A DNA stretch of 64,000 nt from Mycolicibacterium hassiacum DSM 44199 (GTDB lineage: Bacteria > Actinomycetota > Actinomycetes > Mycobacteriales > Mycobacteriaceae), in NCBI RefSeq assembly GCF_900603025.1, contig NZ_LR026975.1:2542001-2606000 (forward strand). Direction: 5' to 3'. Under the pieces are notes generated by a model. The model was not told where the DNA came from. It saw only the letters and a program-made list of their open reading frames with translations, and ran no database searches. A program made the translations under genes and the position numbers. Each line of letters begins with the position of its first letter. The first letter of the stretch is position 1. Shown here piece after piece: positions 31,000-40,885 of this stretch.

Positions 31000-32577
31000 T
31001 CACAGCTCGCCGGCGTCGATCGCTTCCTTGACCTCCTGGGCGTGCGCCACCTGCGCGGCGGTGTAGCCGATGAACAGCGACGCGCAGCCGACGATCACCG
31101 CGACGCCGGCTACCCACAGCAGTCCGTAGGTGTAGCCCTGGTCCAGCGCGGCCAGCTGGTCGGGGTTCATGTCCTTGACCGGGCCGGTGGTGCCGCCCAG
31201 GTACAGGGTGCGCGAGGTGATGACGGCCTGGATGACGGCGAGCACCAGCGGCCCGCCGAGGTTCTGCAGCATCAGCGCGATCGCCGACACCGGGCCGATC
31301 TGGTCGAAGCCGACCCCGGCGATCGCCGACACGGTCAGCGGCACCACGATCATGCCGATGCCGACACCGCCGACGGTGATCGGCAGCACCAGGTTCGGGA
31401 AGTACGGGATGTTGGCGTCCAGCGTGGAGCCGTAGATCATCGCGCCCAGCACCAGCACACCGCCGGCGATCACCAGCACCCGCGGCGGGAACATCGACAC
31501 CAGCTGCGAGGACACGCCGAGGCCGATGCCCAGCGCGATCACGAACGGGATGAACCCGATCCCGGCCCGCAGCGGCGTGTAGCCCATGATGTCCTGCACG
31601 TACAGCCCGATCAGCACGGTCAGCGTGAACATCACGCCGCCGGCCAGGAAGATCGACACGAAGGTGGCGACCCGGTTGCGCTCCCGGAACAGCGAGAACG
31701 GCACGACCGGGTTCTCGGCGGTGCGCTCGACGTAGAGGAACGCCAGGAAGAACACCGCCGCGGCGATGCCCGAGCCCACCGTCGCCGGCGACAGCCAGCC
31801 CCGCTCCGGGCCCATCGAGAAGCCGAACACCGCGGCGGTGCAGGCGATGGTGGCCAGGATCGCGCCGGCGGCGTCGAGCTTGAGCCGTTCGCGGTGGGTC
31901 TCCCGCAGCGTGGTGCGAGCCAGGTACACCATCAGCAGGCCGATCGGCACGTTGACCAGGAACGCCCACCGCCAGGAGATCTCGGTCAGGGCGCCGCCGA
32001 CGACCAGGCCCATCACCGAGCCCACGCCGGTCATGGCGGCGAAGACGGCGGTGGCGGCGTTTCGGGCGGGCCCCTTCGGGAAGGTGGTGGCGATCAGCGC
32101 CAGACCCGTCGGCGAGGCGATCGCGGCTCCCACGCCCTGCAGCAGCCGTGCGGTGACCAGCGTGACGTCGTTCCACGCGATACCGCACAGCACCGAGGCG
32201 ATGGTGAACAGCGTGACACCGACGATGAAGGTGCGTTTGCGGCCGATGGTGTCGCCCAGACGGCCCCCCAACAGCATCAGACCGCCGAAGGTCAGCACGT
32301 ATGCGGTGATCACCCAGCTGCGCCCGGCGTCCGACAGGCTCAACTCGGCCTGGATCTTCGGCAGCGCCACGATCGCGACGGTGCTGTCCATGGTGGCCAG
32401 CAGCTGCATGCCGCCGATGGCGATCACCGCGGCGAAGAACCGCGGAGTCGGCCGCCAGCTCGGCGAGCTCGCACGTTCGGAGACCCGCTGGCGCATCTGG
32501 GACCAGAGAGAACGTTTCGTCTCGCCCTCAGCGGCGCGGCGCATTGCGGCGCGCTCTGCATCGTTGAGAGCCGTCAT
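31000..32577 (-). CDS. efpA: MFS efflux pump EfpA
   Basis: This 525-residue, 14-helix DHA2-type major facilitator is linked in mycobacteria to drug and lipid efflux. The cytosolic head is about 45 residues. Helix 1 carries GGMQLLATMDSTVAIVALP, and motif A is GGRLGDTIGRKR after helix 2. Helix 5 has GVGSVMGLVVGGALTEISWRWAF, the motif C antiporter signature. It follows cysG by 33 bases on the same strand but has A/T-rich sequence and possible -10 boxes just upstream, so it probably has its own promoter. Confidence 0.94.
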   Translation of the reverse strand: MTALNDAERAAMRRAAEGETKRSLWSQMRQRVSERASSPSWRPTPRFFAAVIAIGGMQLLATMDSTVAIVALPKIQAELSLSDAGRSWVITAYVLTFGGLMLLGGRLGDTIGRKRTFIVGVTLFTIASVLCGIAWNDVTLVTARLLQGVGAAIASPTGLALIATTFPKGPARNAATAVFAAMTGVGSVMGLVVGGALTEISWRWAFLVNVPIGLLMVYLARTTLRETHRERLKLDAAGAILATIACTAAVFGFSMGPERGWLSPATVGSGIAAAVFFLAFLYVERTAENPVVPFSLFRERNRVATFVSIFLAGGVMFTLTVLIGLYVQDIMGYTPLRAGIGFIPFVIALGIGLGVSSQLVSMFPPRVLVIAGGVLVLGAMIYGSTLDANIPYFPNLVLPITVGGVGIGMIVVPLTVSAIAGVGFDQIGPVSAIALMLQNLGGPLVLAVIQAVITSRTLYLGGTTGPVKDMNPDQLAALDQGYTYGLLWVAGVAVIVGCASLFIGYTAAQVAHAQEVKEAIDAGEL

Positions 32578-32610
32578 ACCGGGTTACCTTACAGTAATCT
32601 TAGGAATCCT

Positions 32611-33849
32611 TTAACCGCCGAACGCGGCGACCGCCCCGATCACGATGATCGCCGGCGGACGGATACCTTCCTCTCGGATCTTCTCGGCCACGTCGGCCAG
32701 CGTCGCCCGCAACGTCTGCTGCAGCGCCGTGGTGCCGTGCTGCACCACGAGGACCGGCGTTTCCGCAGGTCGACCGCCGTCCAGCAGCGCCTGGGCGAAA
32801 AGCTCGATCCGTTCGACGGCCATCAGCAAAACGATGGTGCCGGACATCGCGGCCAGTGCATTCCAATTCACTAACGATTCGGGGTGCCCGGGGGCAACGT
32901 GACCGGACACCACCACGAACTCGTGCGTGACCGCCCGGTGGGTGACCGGCACCCCGGCCATCGCGGGCACCGCGATGGCACTGGTGACGCCCGGCACCAC
33001 CAGCACCGGGACCCCGGCGTCGGTACAGGCCAGCACCTCCTCGTAACCGCGGGCGAACACGAACGGGTCACCGCCCTTGAGCCGCACCACGAACTTGCCG
33101 GCCCGGGCCCGTTCGATGAGCACCTGGTTGATCGCGTCCTGGGCCATCGCCCGGCCGTAGGGGATCTTGGCGGCGTCGATGACCTCGACGTGCGGCGGCA
33201 GTTCGGCGAGTAGCTCCTGGGGCGCCAGCCGGTCGGCGACCACCACGTCGGCCTGCGCCAGCAGCCGCCGCCCCCGCACCGTGATCAGCTCCGGATCGCC
33301 GGGTCCCCCACCGACCAGCGCGACCGTGCCGTGCAGCGCCTCCGGGGTGCCCTCGCCGATCAGGCCCTGCTGCAGCGCCTCGTGGATCGCCGACCGGATG
33401 GCCGCCGACCGGCGGTGCTCCCCGGCGGCGAGCACGCCCACGGCCAGCCCCTCGTACTCGAACGACGCCGGGGTGACCGCGCTGCCCTCGCGTGCCGCAT
33501 CGGCGCGCACGCAGAAGATGTGGCGGCGGTCCGCCTCGGCCACCACCGCTGCGTTGACCGCGGGATCGTCGGTGGCCGCGATCGCGTACCAGGCGCCCTC
33601 GAGGTCGCCGTCGCGGTAGTCGCGCAGGGTCAGGGTGATGCCCGGCATGCCCTCGACCGCGGGGGTGGCGCTGCGGGTGATGACGTGCACGTCGGCGCCG
33701 TGGGCGATCAGCCGCGGCAGCCGGCGCTGGGCCACCGAGCCACCGCCGACGACCACGACCTTCTTTCCGGACAGTCGCAGGCCGACCAGATAGGCGTTCT
33801 CGGCGGCCCCTTCGTCGGTGCTGTCGGGGTTGGTCATGGCGTCACTCAT
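32611..33849 (-). CDS. cysG: Siroheme synthase (precorrin-2 dehydrogenase/uroporphyrinogen methyltransferase)
   Basis: The 412-residue fusion makes precorrin-2, sirohydrochlorin and siroheme, needed for sulfite/nitrite reductase and feeding the corrin route. The N-terminal Rossmann part has LSGKKVVVVGGGSVAQRRL (31-49) with the ferrochelatase aspartate region after it. The C-terminal methyltransferase starts near 168 with VALVGGGPGDPELITVRG, then VRLKGGDPFVFARGYEE and VPVTHRAVTHEF. It is the last corrin gene of the minus-strand operon. Confidence 0.95.
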   Translation of the reverse strand: MSDAMTNPDSTDEGAAENAYLVGLRLSGKKVVVVGGGSVAQRRLPRLIAHGADVHVITRSATPAVEGMPGITLTLRDYRDGDLEGAWYAIAATDDPAVNAAVVAEADRRHIFCVRADAAREGSAVTPASFEYEGLAVGVLAAGEHRRSAAIRSAIHEALQQGLIGEGTPEALHGTVALVGGGPGDPELITVRGRRLLAQADVVVADRLAPQELLAELPPHVEVIDAAKIPYGRAMAQDAINQVLIERARAGKFVVRLKGGDPFVFARGYEEVLACTDAGVPVLVVPGVTSAIAVPAMAGVPVTHRAVTHEFVVVSGHVAPGHPESLVNWNALAAMSGTIVLLMAVERIELFAQALLDGGRPAETPVLVVQHGTTALQQTLRATLADVAEKIREEGIRPPAIIVIGAVAAFGG

Positions 33850-33904
33850 GGATACTCACGGATCGTCTGCACGGGCTTTCTCGTCACGGCGCGTCGCCTG
33901 CTGG

Positions 33905-35311
33905 TCACCCGGCGAGCTTAGAGCGTGCCGCCGCGGCGACGAAGCGCGTCACCGCCTGCGGGTGCGCGGCCGGATGGGTGTGCAGGTACGACGCGTGCAC
34001 CCCCCGGTGCAGCGCACCGTCACGAACAGCGTCGCCGGTGCGGCCGCGGAACACCCAGGCGGGCTGGTAGGACTCGTCGAATTCGACTGTGGTGCGGTGG
34101 AATTCGTGTCCGGTGACGCGATCGCCGGTGGCGTGCAGGGGCGAGTCGGCGACCGCGACGGCGGTGCGGTAGCCGAGGGTGAGCCGGTCGGTGAACCGGG
34201 CCGAGCCGCGCAGCACACCGCACATCGGGTGTCCGTCGAGCTCGTCGACCAGATAGGTCAGCCCCGCGCACTCGGCGTGAATCGGGGCGCCCGCGGCCGC
34301 CAGCGCGCGGATCTGGCCGCGCACAACATCGTTGGCGGCCAGTTCGGTGGCGAACTGTTCGGGGAACCCGCCGGGCAGCACCAGCGCGGCGGTGCCGGGC
34401 GGCAGCGGGTCGGTCAGCGGGTCGAACTCGGCGACCTCGGCGCCGGCGGCGCGCAGCAGCTCGACGTGTTCGGCGTAACCGAAGCTGAACGCCTTGCCGG
34501 CGGCGACGGCGATGGTGGGAGTCCCGGCGGCGACGGCGATGGTGGGAGTCCCGTCGGCGCCGGGGCCCTCGGGGCGCCACGGCTCGGCGGCCACCCGGGC
34601 GGCGGCCAGGGCAGCGACGGCGTCGAGGTCGACGTGGCGCGCGACCAGCTCGGTCATCGCCGCCACCGCCGCCTGCGCCCGCCGGCCGTGCTCGACGGCG
34701 GTTATGAGACCGAGATGCCTTGAGGGAACTGACAGTTCGTCGACCCGCGGGATGGCGCCGAGCACCGGCATCCCGGCCTGCGCACAGGCCTGCCGCAACA
34801 CCTGCTCGTGGCGTGCTGAGCCGACCCGGTTGAGGATCACCCCGGCCAGGCGCACCGACCGGTCGAAGGTGGCGAAGCCGTGCAGCAGGGCGGCGACGCT
34901 GTGGCTCTGGCCCCGCGCGTCGACCACCAGCACCACCGGCGCGGCGAGCAGCGCGGCGACCTGGGCGGTGGACCCCTCCGCCGGGGCCGCCTCGACCGCT
35001 GCCGGCCCGGTGTCGGCGATGCGCCCGTCGAACAGGCCCATCACGCCTTCGACGACGGCGATGTCGGCGCCGGTGCAGCCGTGCCGGTACAGCGGGCCGA
35101 TCAGGTCCGCCCCGACCAGCACCGGGTCGAGGTTGCGGCCGGGCCGGTCGGCGGCCAGCGCGTGGTAGCCGGGGTCGATGTAGTCGGGGCCGACCTTGAA
35201 CGGGGCGACGCGCCGGCCGGCCCGCCGCAGCGCGCCCATCAGCCCGGTGGCCACCGTGGTCTTGCCGCTGCCGGACGCCGGTGCGGCGACGACGACGGCG
35301 GGCGTCACCAC
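33905..35311 (-). CDS. cobB: Cobyrinic acid a,c-diamide synthase
   Basis: CobB (CbiA type) amidates the a and c side chains of (hydrogeno)cobyrinic acid using glutamine and ATP. The 468-residue protein has the P-loop-like APASGSGKTTVATGL (9-23), KVGPDYIDPGYH, and a C-terminal class I amidotransferase domain with the cysteine in PIHAECAGLTYL (about 345) and a late histidine. An in-frame tandem duplication (GTPTIAVAA twice) sits at the start of the amidotransferase half. It lies 10 bases downstream of cobO. Start GTG at 35311 (or the next codon). Confidence 0.95.
   Translation of the reverse strand: MVTPAVVVAAPASGSGKTTVATGLMGALRRAGRRVAPFKVGPDYIDPGYHALAADRPGRNLDPVLVGADLIGPLYRHGCTGADIAVVEGVMGLFDGRIADTGPAAVEAAPAEGSTAQVAALLAAPVVLVVDARGQSHSVAALLHGFATFDRSVRLAGVILNRVGSARHEQVLRQACAQAGMPVLGAIPRVDELSVPSRHLGLITAVEHGRRAQAAVAAMTELVARHVDLDAVAALAAARVAAEPWRPEGPGADGTPTIAVAAGTPTIAVAAGKAFSFGYAEHVELLRAAGAEVAEFDPLTDPLPPGTAALVLPGGFPEQFATELAANDVVRGQIRALAAAGAPIHAECAGLTYLVDELDGHPMCGVLRGSARFTDRLTLGYRTAVAVADSPLHATGDRVTGHEFHRTTVEFDESYQPAWVFRGRTGDAVRDGALHRGVHASYLHTHPAAHPQAVTRFVAAAARSKLAG
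34501..34554. repeat. 27-bp tandem duplication inside cobB
   Basis: Two adjacent 27-bp copies (34501-34527 and 34528-34554) differ at one base. They add nine residues (GTPTIAVAA) in frame. In CobB proteins a single strand of this type precedes the AFSFGY motif, so one copy is extra. Confidence 0.85.
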
Positions 35312-35321
35312 CGCCGCGGCC

Positions 35322-35936
35322 CTACCACTCGATGCCCTTCTGCCCCTTGCGCCCGACGTCCATCGGGTGCTTGACCTTGGTCATCTCGGTGACCAGATCG
35401 GCGGCGTCGAGCAGCGGTTGCGGGGCGTCGCGGCCGGTGATGACGACGTGCTGGGTGCCCGGGCGGGCGGCCAGCACCGACACCACCTCGTCGACGTCGA
35501 TCCAGCCCCACTTCAGCGGGTAGGTGAACTCGTCGAGCACGTAGAAGTCGTGGCGCTGCTCGGCCAGCCGGCGGGTGATCTCGGCCCACCCCTCGGCCGC
35601 GGCGGCGGCGTGATCGGCCTCGCTGCCCTGTTTGCGCGACCACGACCACCCGGCACCCATCTTGTGCCACTCGACCGGGCCGCCGACACCGTGTTCGTCG
35701 TGCAGCCGGCCGAGTTGGCGGAACACCGCCTCCTCGCCGACCTTCCATTTGGCGCTCTTGACGAACTGGAACACCGCGATGTCGAAGCCCTGGTTCCAGG
35801 CCCGCAGCGCCATCCCGAACGCCGCGGTCGACTTGCCCTTGCCGTCGCCGGTGTGCACCGCCAGCAGCGGCGCGTTGCGGCGTTGGCGGGTGGTCAGCCC
35901 GTCGTCGGGCACGGTCAGCGGTCGGCCCTGCGGCAT
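35322..35936 (-). CDS. cobO: Cob(I)yrinic acid a,c-diamide adenosyltransferase
   Basis: CobO attaches the adenosyl group of ATP to the corrin cobalt. The 204-residue length is normal. The P-loop GDGKGKSTAAFG is at about 31-42, followed by FVKSAKWKVGEE, and VLDEFTYPLKWGW (about 133-145) and GRDAP downstream are family signatures. It is placed between the chelatase gene and cobB in one minus-strand operon. Confidence 0.95.
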   Translation of the reverse strand: MPQGRPLTVPDDGLTTRQRRNAPLLAVHTGDGKGKSTAAFGMALRAWNQGFDIAVFQFVKSAKWKVGEEAVFRQLGRLHDEHGVGGPVEWHKMGAGWSWSRKQGSEADHAAAAAEGWAEITRRLAEQRHDFYVLDEFTYPLKWGWIDVDEVVSVLAARPGTQHVVITGRDAPQPLLDAADLVTEMTKVKHPMDVGRKGQKGIEW

Positions 35937-35951
35937 GTGAGACCTCCTCGC

Positions 35952-37823
35952 TCAGGCGGCGCGGCGCACCACGTCGGTCAGGTTGTCGGCCCGCAGCTGC
36001 GCCAACCGTACCGCCGGCGCACCCAGCTGGCGGGCCAGCTGCTCGGCCAATCCCAAACGGACAAAAGATGTTTCGCAGTCGATCACCACAGCGGCCGCAC
36101 CTTCGGCCACCAGCCGGGCGGCGGCCTCGGCCACCCGGCCCAGCGGGTCGGGCCCGCCGGTGGCGCGGCCGTCGGTGAGCACCACGACCAGGCTGCGGCG
36201 GGCCCGGTCGCGGACCTTCTCGCGCACCACCACGTCCCGGGCCGCCAGCAGGCCCTCCGCCAGCGGGGTCTTTCCGCCGGTGTCGAACCGGGCCAGCCGC
36301 CGGCCGGCGATGTGCACCGACGAGGTCGGCGGCAGCAGCAGCTGGGCATCGCGGCCGCGGAAGGTGATCACCGCGACCTTGTCGCGGCGCTGGTAGGCGT
36401 CGCGCAGCAGCGACAGCGCGGCCCCGGCCACCGCCGACATCCGGTCCCGGGCCGCCATCGATCCGGAGGCGTCGACGACGAAGATCACCAGGTTGCCCTC
36501 GCGGCCCTCGCGCACCGCGTAGTGGACGTCCTCGGGCGCCAATCGCGGCCGGCCCGAACCGGTTTGACGTCCGGCCGCGGCCAGCAGGGTGCCGAACAGG
36601 TGCAGCCCGTGGCCCTCGTCCGGGCGCGGGGTCGGCGAGATCACCGTGCCGGTGCGGTTGCGCGCCCGCGACCGCCGCCCGGGTGCGCCCTCGCCCACCC
36701 CGGGCACCACCAGCGCTCGGGTGCGGAAGACCGGCGACGGCGGCGCGCTGGGCCGGGTCCGGGGAGACTGTGCCGGGGTCTCGGCAGCGGTCCCGCCCGG
36801 AGTCACACCGTCGCCGGAAGCCGGCGCTCCCCCGCCGGGCGGATCGCCGTCCGGGTCGGGGTCGGGGTCCGGTGGCGCGTCGGCGTGCTCGCGGGCCTGC
36901 TCGAGCGCCTGATCGAGGTGATCGGGGTCCAGCCCCGGGTCGTCGAACGGGTCGCGTCGGCGGCGGTGCGGCAGCGCCAGCTCGGCGGCCACCCGGATGT
37001 CATCCTCGGCGACGGTGTCGGCGCCGCGCCACGCGGCGTGTGCGACCGCGGTGCGGGCGACCACCAGGTCGGCACGCATCCCGTCCACGTCAAACGCCGC
37101 GCACACCGCGGCGATCCGGCGTAACTCGTTGTCGGGCAACGTCACCGAGCTCACAGCTGCCCGCGCGGCGGCGATCCGGCGGGTCAGTTCGGCGTCGGCG
37201 TCGGCGTACCGGGCGGCGAAACCGGCCGGGTCGGCCTCGAACGCCAACCGCCGGCGCACCACCTCGACCCGGGTCTCGACGTCGCGTGCGGCGTGCACGT
37301 CGACGGTGAGGCCGAACCGGTCGAGCAGCTGCGGACGCAGTTCGCCCTCTTCGGGATTCATGGTTCCGATGAGCACGAACCGCGACTCGTAGCTGTGCGA
37401 CACCCCGTCGCGTTCGACGTACACCCGTCCCATCGCCGCGGCGTCGAGCAGCACGTCGACGAGATGGTCGTGCAGCAGGTTGACCTCGTCGACGTAGAGC
37501 ACCCCGCGGTGGGCCCGGGCCAGCAACCCCGGGGAGAACGCGTGCTGACCGTCGCTGAGCACCTTCTGCAGATCCAGCGACCCGATCACCCGGTCCTCGG
37601 TCGCGCCGATGGGCAGCTCGACAAGTGGGGCGCCGTCCACTTCGGCGAGGACCTGGGCCAGCGCCCGCACCGCGGTGGACTTGGCCGTGCCCTTCTCGCC
37701 GCGGATCAGCACCCCGCCGATCTCCGGACGGATCGCGCACAACAGCAGCGCCAGCCGCAGCCGGTCGTGGCCGACGATCGCGCTGAACGGGTAGTTGACC
37801 ACGTCACTCGGGGCGCCGCTCAT
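35952..37823 (-). CDS. Fused ChlI/ChlD-type AAA+ and VWA metal chelatase subunit
   Basis: The 623-residue protein joins an AAA+ motor to an integrin-like VWA domain. The AAA part has [14 protein letters not shown] (Walker A, about 38-51), LYVDEVNLL (Walker B) and [20 protein letters not shown] Pro/Asp/Gly-rich acidic linker runs over about 330-400, and the VWA domain carries the MIDAS motif [10 protein letters not shown] (about 455). Such subunits drive insertion of Mg or Co with a large CobN/ChlH partner, not in this window. Its place with cobO, cobB and cysG argues for cobalt chelation. The start ATG overlaps the GNAT stop (ATGA); upstream extensions are ignored. Confidence 0.88.
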   Translation of the reverse strand: MSGAPSDVVNYPFSAIVGHDRLRLALLLCAIRPEIGGVLIRGEKGTAKSTAVRALAQVLAEVDGAPLVELPIGATEDRVIGSLDLQKVLSDGQHAFSPGLLARAHRGVLYVDEVNLLHDHLVDVLLDAAAMGRVYVERDGVSHSYESRFVLIGTMNPEEGELRPQLLDRFGLTVDVHAARDVETRVEVVRRRLAFEADPAGFAARYADADAELTRRIAAARAAVSSVTLPDNELRRIAAVCAAFDVDGMRADLVVARTAVAHAAWRGADTVAEDDIRVAAELALPHRRRRDPFDDPGLDPDHLDQALEQAREHADAPPDPDPDPDGDPPGGGAPASGDGVTPGGTAAETPAQSPRTRPSAPPSPVFRTRALVVPGVGEGAPGRRSRARNRTGTVISPTPRPDEGHGLHLFGTLLAAAGRQTGSGRPRLAPEDVHYAVREGREGNLVIFVVDASGSMAARDRMSAVAGAALSLLRDAYQRRDKVAVITFRGRDAQLLLPPTSSVHIAGRRLARFDTGGKTPLAEGLLAARDVVVREKVRDRARRSLVVVLTDGRATGGPDPLGRVAEAAARLVAEGAAAVVIDCETSFVRLGLAEQLARQLGAPAVRLAQLRADNLTDVVRRAA

Positions 37824-38266
37824 CGCCTCACCATCGGGATGTGCGGGATGCCGTCCTCGACGAACTCGCCGCCCTCGGCGGTGAAGCCGAGGCGGCGGTA
37901 CATCGGTTCGAGATAGGTCTGCGCGTTCACCCGGCACGGGTGGTCACCGACCTCGGCGAGGGCGGCCTGCAGCAGCCGGGTGCCGTGGCCCTGCCCACGC
38001 GCCTCGCGTTTGGTGCACAGCCGCCCGATCCGGAACGACTTGATCCCACCGGGATGCTCCTCCATCAGCCGCAACGTGCAGATCACCTCTCCGTCGGGGG
38101 CTGTTAGCCAGAAGTGCCGGGTCTCGGCCAGCAGATCGCGGCCGTCGAGTTCGGGATACGGCGTGGCCTGTTCGACCACGAACACCTCGACGCGCAGCCG
38201 CAGCAGGGCGTAGAGGGTGCCGACGTCGAGATCCTTGGCCCAGCTGCGGTGCAGGGTGATGGTCAT
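37820..38266 (-). CDS. ElaA-like GNAT acetyltransferase
   Basis: This 148-residue single-domain N-acetyltransferase has [25 protein letters not shown] (start of the ElaA-like fold, shown in part), CTLRLMEE, and the acetyl-CoA loop [21 protein letters not shown] (around 81-101). The C-terminal strand is [20 protein letters not shown]. The substrate is unknown. It is the first gene of the corrin operon and overlaps the chelatase gene by 4 bases, as Rv2851c does. The 169-bp region upstream to the divergent hydrolase gene shows no recognised RNA element. Confidence 0.88.
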   Translation of the reverse strand: MTITLHRSWAKDLDVGTLYALLRLRVEVFVVEQATPYPELDGRDLLAETRHFWLTAPDGEVICTLRLMEEHPGGIKSFRIGRLCTKREARGQGHGTRLLQAALAEVGDHPCRVNAQTYLEPMYRRLGFTAEGGEFVEDGIPHIPMVRR

Positions 38267-38423
38267 CGCTCCCCCACCGGTGCGTCGACCGTGGGACTGG
38301 TCTGCTGCGGGTCAACCACCCGTATCGGGATTCCTTCGCATCGCGGGTTCGGTCAGTTCAGGGTAGCCCGCGTGCCGACGCACTCGGGGCGCCCGGTCGC
38401 CGTGCGGGCGGGCCGGGCTGACC

Positions 38424-38429
38424 TAGAGT
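38424..38429 (+). promoter_or_regulatory. -10 box for leaderless hydrolase gene
   Basis: TAGAGT ends 6 bases before the GTG at 38436, with no ribosome site present. Confidence 0.55.
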
Positions 38430-38435
38430 GGCTCC

Positions 38436-39467
38436 GTGACCGCGTGGGTGCCTGACGTACTGCCCGGTTACTGGCAGCAGACCTTCGAGTTGGGTCCGGA
38501 CCCCGACGGCGAGGGGCGGCTCGTCGCGACCCTGGTGCGCCGGGGCGAACCCGACCCCGACGCCGCGCACGCGGTTCTCGTCGTGCACGGCTACACCGAT
38601 TACTTCTTCCACACCGAGCTGGCCGATCACTTCGCGTCCCGCGGTTTCGCCTGCTACGCGCTGGACCTGCACAAATGCGGTCGCTCCCATCGCGACGGGC
38701 AGACCCCGCACTTCACCACCGACCTGGCCCGCTACGACCGCGAGCTCGAACTGGCGCTCGACGTCATCGCCGCAGAGGCACCCGGGCGGCGCCGGCAGGT
38801 GCTGGTGTACGGGCACTCCGCGGGCGGGCTGATCGTGTCGTTGTGGCTGGACCGGCTGCGCCGTCGTGGGCTGACCCACCGCAAGGGGGTGGGCGGTCTG
38901 GTGCTCAACAGCCCGTGGCTGGACCTGCAGGGTCCGGCGATCCTGCGCGCCACCCCCACCGCCGCGGCGATCAGGGTGCTGGCCCGGGTGCGCAAGACCT
39001 CGGTGGTGCGCCGGCCGCGGCCGGGCGGGTACGGCACCACCCTGCACCGGGACTACGCCGGCGAGTTCGAGTACGACCTGCGCAGGAAACCGATCGGCGG
39101 GTTCCCGGTCACCGCCGGCTGGATCGCCGCGATCCGCCGGGGCCAGACCCGGCTGCAGCGTGGTCTGGACGTGGGCGTGCCGAACCTGATCCTGCGCTCG
39201 GACCGCAGCGTGCCCGAATCCGACGATCCGGAGGCGATCCAGCGCGGCGACGCGGTGCTCGACGTCGCGCAGATCGCGCGCTGGGCGGGCTGCATCGGCA
39301 ACCGCAGCACGGTGGTGCCGATCACCGACGCCAAACACGATGTGTTCCTGTCGTTGCCGGAGGTCCGGGCCCGCGCCTACGCCGAACTCGACGAATGGCT
39401 GGACTGGTATCTGAACCGGTCGGACCGGCGACGGGACCGGCTCGCCGCCGGAGCCGAGTCGAGGTGA
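38436..39467 (+). CDS. Alpha/beta hydrolase, lysophospholipase/monoglyceride-lipase-like
   Basis: The 343-residue protein (Rv2854-type) has the strand and oxyanion segment AVLVVHGYTDYFFH (about 47-60) and the nucleophile elbow VYGHSAGGLIVSLW (about 123-136; the serine is in GHSAG). The late histidine lies in ITDAKHDVFLS (about 295). The cap resembles serine aminopeptidase S33/monoglyceride lipases, so a lipid ester is the likely substrate. The mtr gene follows 4 bases later, so they are co-transcribed. Confidence 0.86.
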   Translation: MTAWVPDVLPGYWQQTFELGPDPDGEGRLVATLVRRGEPDPDAAHAVLVVHGYTDYFFHTELADHFASRGFACYALDLHKCGRSHRDGQTPHFTTDLARYDRELELALDVIAAEAPGRRRQVLVYGHSAGGLIVSLWLDRLRRRGLTHRKGVGGLVLNSPWLDLQGPAILRATPTAAAIRVLARVRKTSVVRRPRPGGYGTTLHRDYAGEFEYDLRRKPIGGFPVTAGWIAAIRRGQTRLQRGLDVGVPNLILRSDRSVPESDDPEAIQRGDAVLDVAQIARWAGCIGNRSTVVPITDAKHDVFLSLPEVRARAYAELDEWLDWYLNRSDRRRDRLAAGAESR

Positions 39468-39471
39468 GACC

Positions 39472-40881
39472 GTGACGGACTTCGACATCGCGATCATCGG
39501 AGCGGGTTCGGGCAACACGATCCTCGACGAGCGCTACGACGACAAGCGGATCGCGATCTGCGAGCAGGGGCTGTTCGGCGGCACCTGCCTCAACGTCGGA
39601 TGCATCCCGACGAAGATGTTCGTCTACACCGCCGGCGTCGCCCGCACCGTCGCCGACGCCGCCCGCTACGGCATCGACGCGCGGGTGGACGCGGTGCGCT
39701 GGCCCGACATCGTGTCACGGGTGTTCGGCCGCATCGATCCGATCGCGGTGAGCGGCGAGAACTATCGCCGCTGCTCGCCCAACGTCGAGGTGTTCTCCAG
39801 CCATACCCGGTTCCTGCCGTCCGACGGCCCCTACCGGCTGCGCACCGAGGACGGCGACGAGTTCACCGCCGAGAAGGTGGTGATCGCCGCGGGTTCCCGC
39901 GCGGTGGTGCCCGAGCAGATCGCCGACTGCGGGGTGCCCTATCACACCAGCGACACCATCATGCGCATCCCCGAACTGCCCGAGGAGCTGATCATCATCG
40001 GCGGCGGCTTCGTGGCATGCGAATTCGCCCATGTGTTCTCGGCATTGGGCAGCCGGGTGACCATGCTCATCCGCGGCAGCACCCTGCTGCGCGGTCACGA
40101 CGACGACATCGCCACCCGGTTCACCGACCTGGCCGCCCGCAAGTGGGATGTGCGCAGCAATCACGAGCTGGCCGACGCCCGCCGGGTCGGCGACGGCATC
40201 GAGATCAACTGCCGCGACGGTTCGGTGGTGCGCGGCGACATGCTGCTGGTGGCCACCGGCCGGCGAGCCAACGGGGATCTGCTCGACGCCCACCACGCCG
40301 GGGTCGAACTGACCGCCGACGGTCGGGTGGTGGTCGACCGCTACCAGCGCACCACCGCGCGCGGCATCTTCGCGCTCGGCGACGTGTGTTCGGACTACCG
40401 GCTCAAGCACGTGGCCAACCATGAGGCCCGTGTGGTCAAGCACAATCTGCTGCAGGACTGGGACGACACCGAGGCGCTGATGCCCGCCGATCACCGTTAC
40501 GTGCCGTCGGCGGTGTTCACCGATCCGGAGATCGCCGGCGTCGGGCTCACCGAGAACCAGGCCCGGGCGAAGGGCTACCGGATCAAGGTCAAGATCCAGG
40601 ACTACGCCGACGTGGCCTACGGCTGGGCCATGGAGGACACCACCAGCATCGCGAAGGTCATCGTCGACGCCGACACCGGGCTGATTCTCGGCGCGCACAT
40701 CATGGGTCCGCAGGCGGCGACCCTGATTCAGCCGGTCGTGCAGGCGATGTCGTTCGGGCTGCCCGCCCAGCAGATGGCGCGCGGACAGTACTGGATCCAC
40801 CCGGCGCTGCCCGAGGTGATCGAGAACGCGTTGCTCGCGCTGTGCGGTGAGCCGCCGTGGCCGCCGCCGAAACGGCACTGA
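39472..40881 (+). CDS. mtr: Mycothione reductase
   Basis: Mtr reduces oxidised mycothiol with NADPH, keeping the thiol pool of actinobacteria reduced. The 469-residue protein is a pyridine nucleotide disulphide oxidoreductase: FAD loop IIGAGSGN (8-15), the redox pair Cys39 and Cys44 in GGTCLNVGC, NADPH loop IIGGGFVACEFA, and the C-terminal WIHPALPEVIENA with the catalytic His-Glu pair. GTG start 4 bases after the hydrolase stop, with GAGGTGAG as ribosome site. It converges on cbiO with 4 bases between. Confidence 0.96.
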   Translation: MTDFDIAIIGAGSGNTILDERYDDKRIAICEQGLFGGTCLNVGCIPTKMFVYTAGVARTVADAARYGIDARVDAVRWPDIVSRVFGRIDPIAVSGENYRRCSPNVEVFSSHTRFLPSDGPYRLRTEDGDEFTAEKVVIAAGSRAVVPEQIADCGVPYHTSDTIMRIPELPEELIIIGGGFVACEFAHVFSALGSRVTMLIRGSTLLRGHDDDIATRFTDLAARKWDVRSNHELADARRVGDGIEINCRDGSVVRGDMLLVATGRRANGDLLDAHHAGVELTADGRVVVDRYQRTTARGIFALGDVCSDYRLKHVANHEARVVKHNLLQDWDDTEALMPADHRYVPSAVFTDPEIAGVGLTENQARAKGYRIKVKIQDYADVAYGWAMEDTTSIAKVIVDADTGLILGAHIMGPQAATLIQPVVQAMSFGLPAQQMARGQYWIHPALPEVIENALLALCGEPPWPPPKRH

Positions 40882-40885
40882 CCTC

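Noticed and set aside
38267..38435. Possible cobalamin riboswitch upstream of the corrin operon
   Set aside because: GGAATCC and GGTG-like pieces are present on the minus strand, but the B12-box (AGCCAGGAGACC type) is absent and the space is too short.
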